64,000 nt of DNA from NCBI RefSeq assembly GCF_019880205.1, contig NZ_CP082292.1, forward strand, positions 248,001 to 312,000, read 5' to 3'. Of this stretch, positions 28,110 through 36,725 are shown piece by piece. Below the pieces are notes generated by a model, which saw nothing but the letters and a program-made list of their open reading frames with translations, was not told the origin of the DNA and made no database searches. The translations under genes were made by a program, and so were the position numbers. This DNA is from Pantoea alfalfae (GTDB taxonomy: Bacteria; Pseudomonadota; Gammaproteobacteria; Enterobacterales; Enterobacteriaceae). Numbering within the stretch: the first letter of the stretch is position 1; the number at the start of each line of letters is the position of its first letter.

Positions 28110-29312
28110 ATGTCAGCCATACAGACTCAGACGCAAAATGAATCGCTCTCCACACCGCTGGTGTTTACCCTGGCCGCCGGAGCCGGGCTCAGCGTCGCAT
28201 CGATTTACTACAGCCAGCCGATGCTGGATATCATCAGTAAGCAGTTTAATGCGGGTATCGGCGCAGTCGGCATGGTGCCGATGCTGACCCAGGCGGGCTA
28301 TGCGCTGGGTATTCTGCTGCTGGCCCCGCTGGGCGATCGTCATGATCGTCGCACCATTATCTTTATCAAAGGGTTACTGCTGGTCGCGGCGCTGTTGCTG
28401 TGTGGTTTTTCCGGCGGACTCAGCGCGCTGCTGGTTGCCAGTTTTATCACCGGGCTGACCGCCACCGTGGCGCAGGACATTGTGCCCGCGTCGGCGGCGC
28501 TGGCGCCGGAACGCAGCCGGGGTAAAACAGTCGGCACGGTGATGACCGGGCTGCTGGTGGGCATCCTACTGTCGCGGGTGGTCAGCGGGGTGGTGGCAGA
28601 GTATTTCGGCTGGCGCACCATGTATATGATCGCCGCCCTGGCGGTGCTGCTGATTACGCTGACGCTGTGGCGGGTGTTGCCGCGCTTCGCGCCGGGCTCT
28701 TCGGTGAGCTATCCGCGCCTGTTGCTGTCGCTGGTGCATCTGTGGCGTCACCATCAGACGCTGCGCCGGGCTGCGCTGGCTCAGGGTCTGCTTTCTGTCG
28801 CCTTCAGCGCCTTCTGGTCAACGCTGGCGTTGATGCTCAGCGACCGCTTTCATCTGGACAGTGCGGTGGCCGGTGCCTTTGGTTTAGCCGGTGCAGCAGG
28901 TGCCATGGCAGCCCCGCTGGCGGGCAGTTTCGCTGACCGCATTGGCCCGGCAAGGGTTACGCAGGCCGGTGCCGCGCTGGTGACGATCTCTTTTGCACTG
29001 ATGTTTCTGCTGCCGCTGCTGCCCATGCCCGCGCAGCTGGCGCTGATTGTCCTCTGCACCATCGGCTTTGATTTAGGGGTGCAGGCCACGCTGGTGGCGC
29101 ATCAGACACTGGTCTATGGCCTGGCACCCGAAGCGCGCAGCCGCCTGAATGCGCTGCTGTTTACCGTGGTGTTTATCGGTATGGCTACCGGTGCGGCAGT
29201 GGGGAGTCTGGCGCTGGCGCACTGGGGCTGGAATGGCGTGGTTGCGCTCGCCACCCTGGCCGGTGCCGCCGCGCTGGCGGTTCGCTTCGCCAGTCGTCAC
29301 CTGAAAAACTGA
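28110..29312 (+). CDS. MFS transporter, DHA1-like
   Basis: The 400-residue, 12-TM permease has motif A in LLAPLGDRHDRRTII after TM2 and the antiporter-type glycine-rich TM5 (VMTGLLVGILLSRVVSG), which suggests drug/proton antiport rather than uptake. A second, weaker motif A copy appears as LAGSFADRIGPARV. The N-terminus SIYYSQPMLDII is typical of this subfamily. The start ATG has GAGG upstream. The divergent LysR gene probably regulates it. Substrate unknown. Confidence 0.87.
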   Translation: MSAIQTQTQNESLSTPLVFTLAAGAGLSVASIYYSQPMLDIISKQFNAGIGAVGMVPMLTQAGYALGILLLAPLGDRHDRRTIIFIKGLLLVAALLLCGFSGGLSALLVASFITGLTATVAQDIVPASAALAPERSRGKTVGTVMTGLLVGILLSRVVSGVVAEYFGWRTMYMIAALAVLLITLTLWRVLPRFAPGSSVSYPRLLLSLVHLWRHHQTLRRAALAQGLLSVAFSAFWSTLALMLSDRFHLDSAVAGAFGLAGAAGAMAAPLAGSFADRIGPARVTQAGAALVTISFALMFLLPLLPMPAQLALIVLCTIGFDLGVQATLVAHQTLVYGLAPEARSRLNALLFTVVFIGMATGAAVGSLALAHWGWNGVVALATLAGAAALAVRFASRHLKN

Positions 29313-29373
29313 CATCGCGCCCGTCAAAAAATGTGCCAGGCTTATTCATAAACCCGAAATATTCTGGAGTGTT

Positions 29374-30720
29374 ATGAACTTTTTAGCCTGGACAGCAGCG
29401 ACGGGCGGCCTCTTGCTGCTGATGTCGCTGGCTGCCGGTTGGATTCACCGGGGGCCAGTTACCTCATTTGGTCTGTTTCTGATTGCGGGCATTCTCTGCG
29501 GCCCCTGGGGATTTGACCTCATCCACGTCGATATCGTGACCCATTCCGAAGCGGTGGCCCATATCACCGAAATCACCATGGCGGCCTCGCTGTTTATCAC
29601 CGGACTTAAGCTGCGTCTGCCACTGCAGAATAACTGCTGGCAAACCGGGCTGAAACTGGCGTTTCCTGCCATGCTGTTCACCGTCGCCGCGATGACCCTG
29701 CTGGCGCATTTCCTGGTGGGATTAGACTGGCCGATTGCGCTGGCATTTGGTGCGATAGTGGCGCCGACCGATCCGGTGCTGGCGAGCTTAATCTCGGTCA
29801 ACGATGCGCAGGATGATGATTCGCTGCGCGTGGCGATCTCCAGCGAAGCGGGCATGAACGATGGCTCCGCGCTGCCGCTGCTGATACTGGCGCTGCTGCT
29901 GTTCAATGGCGAGAGCCTGAATGGTGCGATGCTGGCCCACTGGGGGGCGGTCGAGGTGCTCTGGGCGATTGGCGGCGGTTTGACTATTGGTTATGTGCTA
30001 GGGCAGTTGATCGGCCTGCTGGCGACCCGACTGCGCAATGCCAATGGCGACGTCGCACCCAATGATTTTCTGGCGCTGGCGCTGATAGCCCTCAGTTATT
30101 CACTGGTAGAAGGGCTGGGCGCCTCCGGTTTCCTGGCCGCCTTTGCCGCAGGACTGGGATTACGCCGCGCCGAGCTGGGCGTGTTCCGTCGCCATCAGCC
30201 GGACGATCTCTCTGACGATGAGCGCGTGTTGCCCTCTGAGGCGCTGGTGAATCCCAACATACGCCTGGCGCATCAGGGCAACAACAATATGGTGAAGTCG
30301 ATTGGGTTTGTAGTAGGCGACGCGCTCTCTTTTGGCGATACTATTGAACGTTTACTGGCGGCTGGCATGATGGTGGTGCTGGGCGTCACACTGGCGCAGC
30401 ACTGGAACATCTACGGCGTGCTGATTGGCCTGGTGCTGTTTGCCGTAGTACGACCGCTGGCCGTCTGGCTGGTGACGCTGCGCGCCGGACTGCCGCTGGG
30501 GCAGCGCCTGCTGATCGGCTGGCTGGGCATCCGGGGGATTGGTAGCCTGAACTACATCGCCTATGCCTGGACGCACGGTATGCAAGGCCCGCAGATGGAA
30601 ATTATGACGAATATAGCGTTAACGCTGGTGGTCTGCAGCGTGGTGGTTCACGGCACCACGGTGACGCCGCTGCTGAACTGGCGTCAGAGGCGCCTCGAAG
30701 CCCTTCAGCGCAAGGTTTAA
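29374..30720 (+). CDS. Cation:proton antiporter (CPA family)
   Basis: The 448-residue membrane protein resembles CPA1-type Na+(K+)/H+ antiporters. The TM4/5-equivalent motif is VAPTDPVLASLISV, and the core ion site has SSEAGMNDGSALPLLIL. Both motifs carry the aspartates used in cation/proton exchange. About 12 TM helices are present, with a hydrophilic loop at about 265-305. The start ATG has GGAG upstream. It is followed after 22 bp by a small periplasmic protein gene, and the two share one terminator. Confidence 0.88.
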   Translation: MNFLAWTAATGGLLLLMSLAAGWIHRGPVTSFGLFLIAGILCGPWGFDLIHVDIVTHSEAVAHITEITMAASLFITGLKLRLPLQNNCWQTGLKLAFPAMLFTVAAMTLLAHFLVGLDWPIALAFGAIVAPTDPVLASLISVNDAQDDDSLRVAISSEAGMNDGSALPLLILALLLFNGESLNGAMLAHWGAVEVLWAIGGGLTIGYVLGQLIGLLATRLRNANGDVAPNDFLALALIALSYSLVEGLGASGFLAAFAAGLGLRRAELGVFRRHQPDDLSDDERVLPSEALVNPNIRLAHQGNNNMVKSIGFVVGDALSFGDTIERLLAAGMMVVLGVTLAQHWNIYGVLIGLVLFAVVRPLAVWLVTLRAGLPLGQRLLIGWLGIRGIGSLNYIAYAWTHGMQGPQMEIMTNIALTLVVCSVVVHGTTVTPLLNWRQRRLEALQRKV

Positions 30721-30742
30721 CCCGAACGAACAGGAGTTAAAA

Positions 30743-31087
30743 ATGAAAGTGACTCAGATAGTGCTGCTAAGCCTCCTTGCCTCCGGCAGCGCGCTGGCAG
30801 CGGATGACGCTGATACTGAACAGAATATCTATGCCAGCCAGTTGTGCCACATTGTCAGCGGTGAGAAAAAAGTCGCCACGGCGGATCACTATGTCGAGCA
30901 AATGAAATCGACCGTGGCGGGCGGCCAGTCACCATCGGCGATGAATCAGCCGGAATTTGATGAAGAGTCTGCGCGTGAAGTGGCCAGTGCCTGGCTGCAA
31001 CTTGGCGACGATGAGCGGGCCAAACTGCGCGTCAACGAACAGCAGTGTGAACAGGCCGTGATGGCACAATTCCAGCAGGAAGATTAA
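30743..31087 (+). CDS. Small periplasmic protein of unknown function
   Basis: The protein has 114 residues with a clear signal peptide (MKVTQIVLLSLLASGSALA, cleaved before ADD). The mature part is acidic and helical with just two cysteines, in the contexts SQLCHIVSG and EQQCEQAVM, which could form a disulfide. I do not recognise the family. AGGAG precedes the ATG. Its place between the antiporter gene and the shared terminator suggests an accessory role in the periplasm, but this is only inference from position. Confidence 0.75.
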   Translation: MKVTQIVLLSLLASGSALAADDADTEQNIYASQLCHIVSGEKKVATADHYVEQMKSTVAGGQSPSAMNQPEFDEESAREVASAWLQLGDDERAKLRVNEQQCEQAVMAQFQQED

Positions 31088-31107
31088 GCCCGCCGGATAA
31101 GATAATA

Positions 31108-31132
31108 ACGCGCCTGACGGGCGCGTTTTTTT
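31108..31132 (+). terminator. Intrinsic terminator of the antiporter operon
   Basis: ACGCGCC (31108-31114) pairs with GGCGCGT (31120-31126) around TGACG, followed by seven T residues. Confidence 0.93.
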
Positions 31133-31255
31133 ATGGCTTTTCAGGGGCCATTGCGTACATAATCGCCATCCATGGCACCAGACTTGCATCTGTTCATTCT
31201 TCGGTAGCCTGCCGCAATGGCTTGCTCATTACTCTGGCATCACACAACAGGCATT

Positions 31256-32152
31256 ATGATTACGCGTCGACGCTTTATTCTCGGCACGGGAGCGCTCGGG
31301 CTCTCCATGACCACCGGCAAATTATTTGCCCGTGATGACATTATTCCCCTCTGGCCGGACGATCCGCCCGGCGGCGGCGGCCCATCCGGCCAGTTGCATA
31401 TTAACAGCAGCGGTTCCTGGTCAAATATCGTCAGCCCGGCGATTCAGCGCTTTAAACCGGAAAATCCCAATGGCGAAGCGGTATTAATCGCCGCTGGCGG
31501 CGGTTATCGCTGGATCGGCATGGGACGTGAAGCCTGGCCGGTGGCGCGCTGGCTGAACGCCAGTGGCTATACCGCTTATGTGCTCAGCTACCGGTTACCG
31601 CATGAGAAGTGGCAGGCGGGGCGGCTGGCCCCCTTGCAGGATGCGCAGCGCGCCATCCGGCTGGTGCGCTCTTTTGAGCGTAAGGTGCATGTGCTGGGCT
31701 TCTCGGCAGGCGGACATCTGCTGGGGCTGGCGGCGGCGCGGCCAGACTTTGAATCTTATCCGGCCATCGATCCGCTGGATGAAGTGGTGCCGAAAGTCGA
31801 TAGCGTCGGCCTGATCTATCCGGTCATCACCCTGGAAGCGCCTTATCAGCACACCAACACGCATCTGATGATGGTCGGCAAAAATGCCACGCCGCAGGAT
31901 GAGGCGAACTGGTCAGTGCAGAACTTCGTGACCCGGCAATATCCGCCGACGTTTCTGGCGCAGGCCGAGGACGATCACACCTCCAATCCGTTTAACACCG
32001 AACTGATGCGCGACACCTGTCGCCGTAACCGCGTGCCGGTTGAGCTGATTCAGATCAGCAAAGGCGGACATGGATTCGGTCTTGGTAAAGCGGGAACGCC
32101 TGCGGCGTTGTGGGATCAGGCGTATGTACGCTGGCTGGATCGCGTAAGCTAA
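31256..32152 (+). CDS. Tat-exported alpha/beta hydrolase (esterase)
   Basis: The 298-residue protein starts at ATG 31256 with a twin-arginine signal (T-R-R-R-F-I-L-G, then a short hydrophobic stretch to about residue 25), so it is probably folded before export. The mature enzyme has an HGGG-like oxyanion region (AAGGGYRWI, 79-87), the nucleophile Ser150 in GFSAGGH, and a late DHTSNP plus KGGHGFG for the acid and histidine. The pattern fits the acetyl-xylan/carbohydrate esterase-like hydrolases. No operon partner is present; a bidirectional terminator follows. Confidence 0.83.
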   Translation: MITRRRFILGTGALGLSMTTGKLFARDDIIPLWPDDPPGGGGPSGQLHINSSGSWSNIVSPAIQRFKPENPNGEAVLIAAGGGYRWIGMGREAWPVARWLNASGYTAYVLSYRLPHEKWQAGRLAPLQDAQRAIRLVRSFERKVHVLGFSAGGHLLGLAAARPDFESYPAIDPLDEVVPKVDSVGLIYPVITLEAPYQHTNTHLMMVGKNATPQDEANWSVQNFVTRQYPPTFLAQAEDDHTSNPFNTELMRDTCRRNRVPVELIQISKGGHGFGLGKAGTPAALWDQAYVRWLDRVS

Positions 32153-32212
32153 GTTGCACTGACGCGGTTCTGCACTGCACAGTCAGAAAGCGGATGTGAA
32201 TGCGGTATAAAA

Positions 32213-32240
32213 AAACAGGCGACCTTAAGTCGCCTGTTTT
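32213..32240. terminator. Bidirectional terminator between esterase and gor
   Basis: ACAGGCGAC (32215-32223) and GTCGCCTGT (32229-32237) form a 9-bp stem with loop CTTAA, flanked by A-runs on the left and TTTT on the right. It serves both convergent genes. Confidence 0.93.
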
Positions 32241-32261
32241 GTTTCCGAAGCCCGGTGCGGG

Positions 32262-33614
32262 TTAACGCATCGTCACAAACTCTTCCGCTGCGGTCGGGTG
32301 GATCGCCACGGTGTTATCGAAGTCTTTCTTGGTCGCGCCCATTTTCAGCGCCACGGCGAAGCCCTGCAGCATCTCATCCATACCGAATCCGATGCCGTGA
32401 ATGCCGACGATCTTCTCATCGGCACCCACACAGACCAGCTTCATGCGGCACGGCTGACGATGCTGGGTGACCGCGGTGTACATCGCGGTAAACGACGATT
32501 TATAAACCTTCACCTGGTCATCACCATACTGTTCGCGCGCCTGCGGCTCGGTCAATCCTACGGTGCCAATCGGCGGATGGCTGAACACCACGGTCGGCAC
32601 GTTGCTGTAATCCAGATGCTCGTCCGGCTTGTTGTTAAACAGACGCTCAGAGAGACGACGGCCCGCGGCCACCGCAACCGGCGTCAGCTCAACCGCACCG
32701 GTGTTGTCGCCCACAGCGTAGACGCCTGACACATTGGTGTTCTGGAATTTATCGACGCTGATATAGCCTTTATCGTTCAGCGCCACGCCCGCAGCCTGAA
32801 TATTGAGGTTGTCCGTTTCAGGCTCACGGCCAATCGCCCAGACAAGGCAATCCACAGTATAGTCGCTGCCATTTTCCAGCTGCAGCGTCAGGCTGCCATC
32901 GCTGTTTTTGATCACAGCCTTAGGAATGGCTTCGGTGTGCAGCGCCGGGCCTTCAGTGTTCATCACTTCGACCAGCGTCTCGGTGAGCAGCGGGTCGAAG
33001 CTGCGCAGCGGCGCGTGTTTACGCACGAACAGGTGGGTTTCCGATCCCAGCGCATTCACCACGCCCGCCAGTTCGACCGCGATGTAGCCCGCGCCGACAA
33101 CCGCGGTGCGTTTAGGCAGCGCGTCCAGCTCGAAAAAGCCGTCAGAATCGATGCCGTACTCCGCACCCGGAATAGAAGGGTGAACCGGGCGACCGCCAGT
33201 GGCGATCAGAATGTGGTTAGCCGTAATAATCTCGCCGTTGACCTCAACGCTGTGCGCATCGACAAAGCGGGCAAAGCCTTTGATCACTTCTACTTTGTTT
33301 TTACCCAGCACGTTGTCATAAGAGCTGTGGATGCGATCGATATAGGCGCTGCGGTTTTTGACCAGCGTGGCCCAGTCGAAGCGATTGACGGTGGTGTCGA
33401 AGCCATAATCTGGCCCGTAGAGATGGATAGCTTCGGCGATTTGCGCGGCGTGCCACATGATTTTTTTCGGCACGCAACCTACGTTCACGCAGGTGCCACC
33501 CAGCTCTTTTGCTTCAATCAGGGCGCATTTCTGGCCATACATAGCCGCACGGTTAATCGAGGCGATGCCGCCGCTGCCGCCGCCAATGGCGAGATAGTCG
33601 AAATGTCGGGTCAT
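32262..33614 (-). CDS. gor: Glutathione-disulfide reductase
   Basis: The 450-residue FAD enzyme reduces GSSG to GSH with NADPH. FAD motif GGGSGGIAS is at 11-19, the redox-active disulfide is Cys42 and Cys47 in [13 protein letters not shown], the NADPH motif is [12 protein letters not shown], and the C-terminal HPTAAEE carries the catalytic histidine-glutamate pair. It matches E. coli Gor almost throughout. The start is the ATG at 33614 (MTRHFDY), aligned with E. coli; four codons earlier is another ATG. No strong ribosome site is seen. Confidence 0.97.
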   Translation of the reverse strand: MTRHFDYLAIGGGSGGIASINRAAMYGQKCALIEAKELGGTCVNVGCVPKKIMWHAAQIAEAIHLYGPDYGFDTTVNRFDWATLVKNRSAYIDRIHSSYDNVLGKNKVEVIKGFARFVDAHSVEVNGEIITANHILIATGGRPVHPSIPGAEYGIDSDGFFELDALPKRTAVVGAGYIAVELAGVVNALGSETHLFVRKHAPLRSFDPLLTETLVEVMNTEGPALHTEAIPKAVIKNSDGSLTLQLENGSDYTVDCLVWAIGREPETDNLNIQAAGVALNDKGYISVDKFQNTNVSGVYAVGDNTGAVELTPVAVAAGRRLSERLFNNKPDEHLDYSNVPTVVFSHPPIGTVGLTEPQAREQYGDDQVKVYKSSFTAMYTAVTQHRQPCRMKLVCVGADEKIVGIHGIGFGMDEMLQGFAVALKMGATKKDFDNTVAIHPTAAEEFVTMR

Positions 33615-33742
33615 TGAAGTATCCATCCGGTTGCATAAAAAATTGGGGTTGAGTGTAACGCTGCGGGTCGAAATGACGCAAAGTTTGCGCCTATGATTGT
33701 AATAGGGTTCTGTTTTTTCACTCGCTTACAGGGAAGCATACC

Positions 33743-34654
33743 ATGCACCTTACTTTTCTTGGCACCGGCGGCGGTGCTCCCAGTCTGCAACGCAACGTGA
33801 CCTCCATTGCTTTTACCCGTGCGCTGAGTGGTGAAACCTGGCTGTTCGACTGCGGCGAGGGCACACAGTTACAGTTTATGCGCTCCAGCCTGAAACCGGG
33901 CAAGCTGGAAAAGATTTTTATTACCCATCTGCATGGCGATCATATTTTTGGGCTGCCGGGCTTACTCACCAGCCGGTCTATGGCCGGACTGACCTCACCG
34001 ATGACGGTTTATGGGCCCAGAGGATTAAAGACCTTTGTTGAGACGGCGCTGTCGATCAGCGGCTCCTATACCGACTATCTGCTGAACATCGTTGAAATTG
34101 AGGCGGGCTGGACGCTGGATGACGGTGAGTTTCGTATCAGTGCCTGGCCGCTGAGCCATCCGGTGGAGTGCTATGGCTATCGCATTGAACAGCACGACAA
34201 ACCCGGCCTGCTGGATGCCGGGCGGCTGAAAGCCGAAGGGGTGCCCCGCGGACCGTGGTTCCAGCAGCTGAAGCAGGGAGAATGTGTGACGCTGGAGGAT
34301 GGGCGGGTGGTCAACGGGGCTGACTACCTTGGCCCGGCGACACCCGGCAAAAAGCTGGCCATCTTTGGCGATACGGCACCCACGGAGGTCGCGCTGCAAC
34401 TGGCGGCAGATGTTGACCTGATGGTGCATGAAACCACGCTGGAGGCGGCGATGATGGAGAAAGCCAACGGGCGCGGGCACTCCACAACCCTGCAGGCGGC
34501 GGAGGTGGCAAAGCGTGCCGGGGCAAAGCGGATGATCGCCACCCATTTCAGCTCCCGCTATCTGGCAAAGGACATGAGCCGCCTGCTGGCGGAGTGCCAG
34601 ACCATTTTCCCCTGCACCGAGCTGGCCTCGGACCTGGCGGTATTTACGGTTTAG
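33743..34654 (+). CDS. elaC: Ribonuclease BN/Z (tRNA 3'-processing)
   Basis: The 303-residue metallo-beta-lactamase-fold nuclease matures tRNA 3' ends. The zinc motif THLHGDH lies at 61-67, with further ligands in [17 protein letters not shown] and the late [19 protein letters not shown] at the N-terminus and LFDCGEGTQ are family marks. It closely resembles E. coli ElaC (Rbn). The E. coli gene lies in a different genomic place, so the position next to gor is a lineage trait. Its stop overlaps the convergent CPBP gene by 4 bp. Confidence 0.93.
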   Translation: MHLTFLGTGGGAPSLQRNVTSIAFTRALSGETWLFDCGEGTQLQFMRSSLKPGKLEKIFITHLHGDHIFGLPGLLTSRSMAGLTSPMTVYGPRGLKTFVETALSISGSYTDYLLNIVEIEAGWTLDDGEFRISAWPLSHPVECYGYRIEQHDKPGLLDAGRLKAEGVPRGPWFQQLKQGECVTLEDGRVVNGADYLGPATPGKKLAIFGDTAPTEVALQLAADVDLMVHETTLEAAMMEKANGRGHSTTLQAAEVAKRAGAKRMIATHFSSRYLAKDMSRLLAECQTIFPCTELASDLAVFTV

Positions 34655-35469
34655 TGATGCAGAGCCGGATAGGTAAACAGCAGCAGATGGGTAATATTCA
34701 GAGCGAAGTGCAGGGCGGTCGCCAGCCATAAGCGGCCGCTCCAGTGCCACGCCAGACCATAAAGCAGCCCGGCCAGCGTCGCGAAAACCACCAGCAGCAC
34801 GCCGCCGGTTGCATGCGCCAGCCCGAACACCAGCGCGCTGATTACCAGCGCGGGCATCCCGCCCAGCGCATCCCTCAGCCGCTGTTGCAGATAGCCGCGG
34901 AACAGCGCCTCTTCGGTCAGTGAGACAAAGAACAGGTTCGCCAGCATAAACACGGGCAGCCAGGGCGGAAAATGAGGCTCCACGGCCAGGCCGCCCAGCA
35001 GCACGGCGCTACCCAGCAGCAGCGGCACGGCGGCGATTAATGCCAGCGCAGCGATCCACGGATAACGTGGCGGGCAGGCGCGGGCGCGGAACAGCGTGGG
35101 CAGGCAGGCCAGCAGTACAAAGGGGATCAGCGCTTTATCGAAGTTGAAGGAGAAACTGAATGGCAGGCTCTGTGCGCCTGCCTTTACCTCATCGACGACG
35201 AGGGGATTGTGAAAGCCCGGAAAAAGATGGAGGAACAATCCCAGCGACATCAGCACCAGCAACGCTTCACTCAGAATATGCTGCCGGGAACGGATTGGGT
35301 CAAAGCGGCGCAGCGCGACCAGTGCCGCAATCCCGGCCAGCAGTGGCAGCACCGGCCACGTCAGGACGTCGTGATAAAACCCCAGCAGCGCGGCGAGCGC
35401 TAACAACAGTAGCGCCAGCCGCCGGGCGGGTTGCAGCGCGCCCAGTGCGCCTGCCAGCAGAATCCACAT
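34651..35469 (-). CDS. CPBP family intramembrane glutamic endopeptidase
   Basis: The 272-residue multi-pass membrane protein has the CAAX protease/bacteriocin-processing (CPBP) signature: adjacent Glu186-Glu187 with Arg191 in [14 protein letters not shown], then [10 protein letters not shown] and a late HFALNITH. These line the membrane active site. About eight TM helices are seen. It lies 7 bp after rlmJ on the same strand, so it is probably cotranscribed. Some CPBP proteins give bacteriocin self-immunity, but its link to the peptide at 39.7 kb is untested. Substrate unknown. Confidence 0.87.
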   Translation of the reverse strand: MWILLAGALGALQPARRLALLLLALAALLGFYHDVLTWPVLPLLAGIAALVALRRFDPIRSRQHILSEALLVLMSLGLFLHLFPGFHNPLVVDEVKAGAQSLPFSFSFNFDKALIPFVLLACLPTLFRARACPPRYPWIAALALIAAVPLLLGSAVLLGGLAVEPHFPPWLPVFMLANLFFVSLTEEALFRGYLQQRLRDALGGMPALVISALVFGLAHATGGVLLVVFATLAGLLYGLAWHWSGRLWLATALHFALNITHLLLFTYPALHH

Positions 35470-35476
35470 AATCGTT

Positions 35477-36319
35477 TTATTCAGGAACGATCTGGTTCAC
35501 CACGAAGTGACCGGTACCAGCCGGAACCAGTTTTTTGTGCAGCCATGGCAGCAGAGTATTCATCTGCTGGGCCAGCTTCCACGGCGGGTTAATCACGATC
35601 ATGCCGGAGGCGGTCATGCCGCGCTGATCGCTGTCCGGACGGGCGGCCAGTTCGATCTGCAGGATATTGCGGATGCCGGTTGCTTCCAGGTCGCGCAGCA
35701 TGTGTTTGATCTGCTGACGCAACACCACCGGATACCACAGCGCAAAGACGCCGGTGCCAAACCGTTTATGGCCTTCCTGAATGCCTTTCACCACCGCCTG
35801 GTAGTCGCTTTTCATCTCATAAGGCGGGTCAATCAGCACCAGACCGCGACGCGACGGCGGTGGCAGTTTCGATTTCAACTGCTGATAACCGTCGGCACGG
35901 TCGACGCGCGCGCGGTTATCTTTGCTGAATTCATTGCGCAGCAGCGGATAGTCGCTGGAGTGCAGCTCGGTGAGTTGCAGTCGGTCATCTTCACGCAGCA
36001 GATGACGGGCAATCAGCGGGGAACCCGGATAGTAGCGCAGCGAGGGGCCACGATTCAGCGCACCGATCGCGTCAAAATAGGGTTGCAGCAGTTCCGGTGC
36101 ATCGGGCTGTTGCCAGATGCGCGAGATGCCTTCCAGATATTCACCGGTACGCTCGGCGTGCTCGCCGCTCAACTGGTAGCGACCTGCACCCGCATGGGTA
36201 TCCAGGTAGAAAAACGGTTTCTCTTTCTCTTTCAGCGCCGTGATGATCAGGCTCAGAACGGTATGCTTCAGCACGTCGGCGTGGTTGCCCGCATGGAAGC
36301 TATGGCGATAACTCAGCAT
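35477..36319 (-). CDS. rlmJ: 23S rRNA (adenine2030-N6)-methyltransferase
   Basis: The 280-residue enzyme methylates A2030 of 23S rRNA using S-adenosylmethionine. It begins MLSYRHSFHAGNHADVLKH as in E. coli RlmJ (YhiR), and the amino-methyltransferase motif IV DPPY is at 164-167, followed by EMKSDY. The SAM region YLDTHAGAGRY is near 38-48. In E. coli it also sits near gor and prlC, supporting the call. Downstream lies a CPBP protease gene, on the same transcript. Confidence 0.96.
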   Translation of the reverse strand: MLSYRHSFHAGNHADVLKHTVLSLIITALKEKEKPFFYLDTHAGAGRYQLSGEHAERTGEYLEGISRIWQQPDAPELLQPYFDAIGALNRGPSLRYYPGSPLIARHLLREDDRLQLTELHSSDYPLLRNEFSKDNRARVDRADGYQQLKSKLPPPSRRGLVLIDPPYEMKSDYQAVVKGIQEGHKRFGTGVFALWYPVVLRQQIKHMLRDLEATGIRNILQIELAARPDSDQRGMTASGMIVINPPWKLAQQMNTLLPWLHKKLVPAGTGHFVVNQIVPE

Positions 36320-36725
36320 TGTTTATCCTGTTGAATGTATAAGGTTTTAATTGATGGAAAATCAATTTATACCAATTATTACCTCACGTATTACCCACAG
36401 AACGACGCACAGCAACCGACGCAGGAAAAGCATGAGAATCCGCGATTATATCAGGGATGGCCTGGCGATGGGCCAGAAGCGTGATAACAAATCGGGATGA
36501 CAGGGCGCGGCATCCTGTTACACGCATGCAAACGCAGAAAGCTGCCCGACGCGCCCGCCATAATCGCTGTCATGGTTTAAAAGCAGCGGGCTTTCGGGTA
36601 GCCATTCGCGTGTTTCTTCCCCACCTCATCCTGACCCCCATTGATTTTCACTACACTAAGCCGCATGTTACTTAGATTGCGTTGCGCGACCCGCTGCGCC
36701 CCATACATCGATAAAGGACTGCGCT
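36320..36725. other. rlmJ/prlC divergent intergenic region
   Basis: This stretch of 406 bp carries no gene I can support; a 72-codon open frame at 36457 lacks a ribosome site and codon character. An element resembling a heat-shock -10 (CCCCATTG, 36637-36644) lies about 85 bp before prlC, which is heat-shock-regulated in E. coli, but the matching -35 is poor. Palindromic or operator-like sites are not obvious. Confidence 0.4.

Noticed and set aside
36610..36650. A heat-shock promoter for prlC
   Set aside because: Only the CCCCAT part is recognisable; the -35 does not match CTTGAAA, so it is recorded only as a weak note.
36457..36675. A 72-codon frame upstream of prlC
   Set aside because: No ribosome site, no recognisable sequence, and composition unlike neighbours; treated as non-coding.
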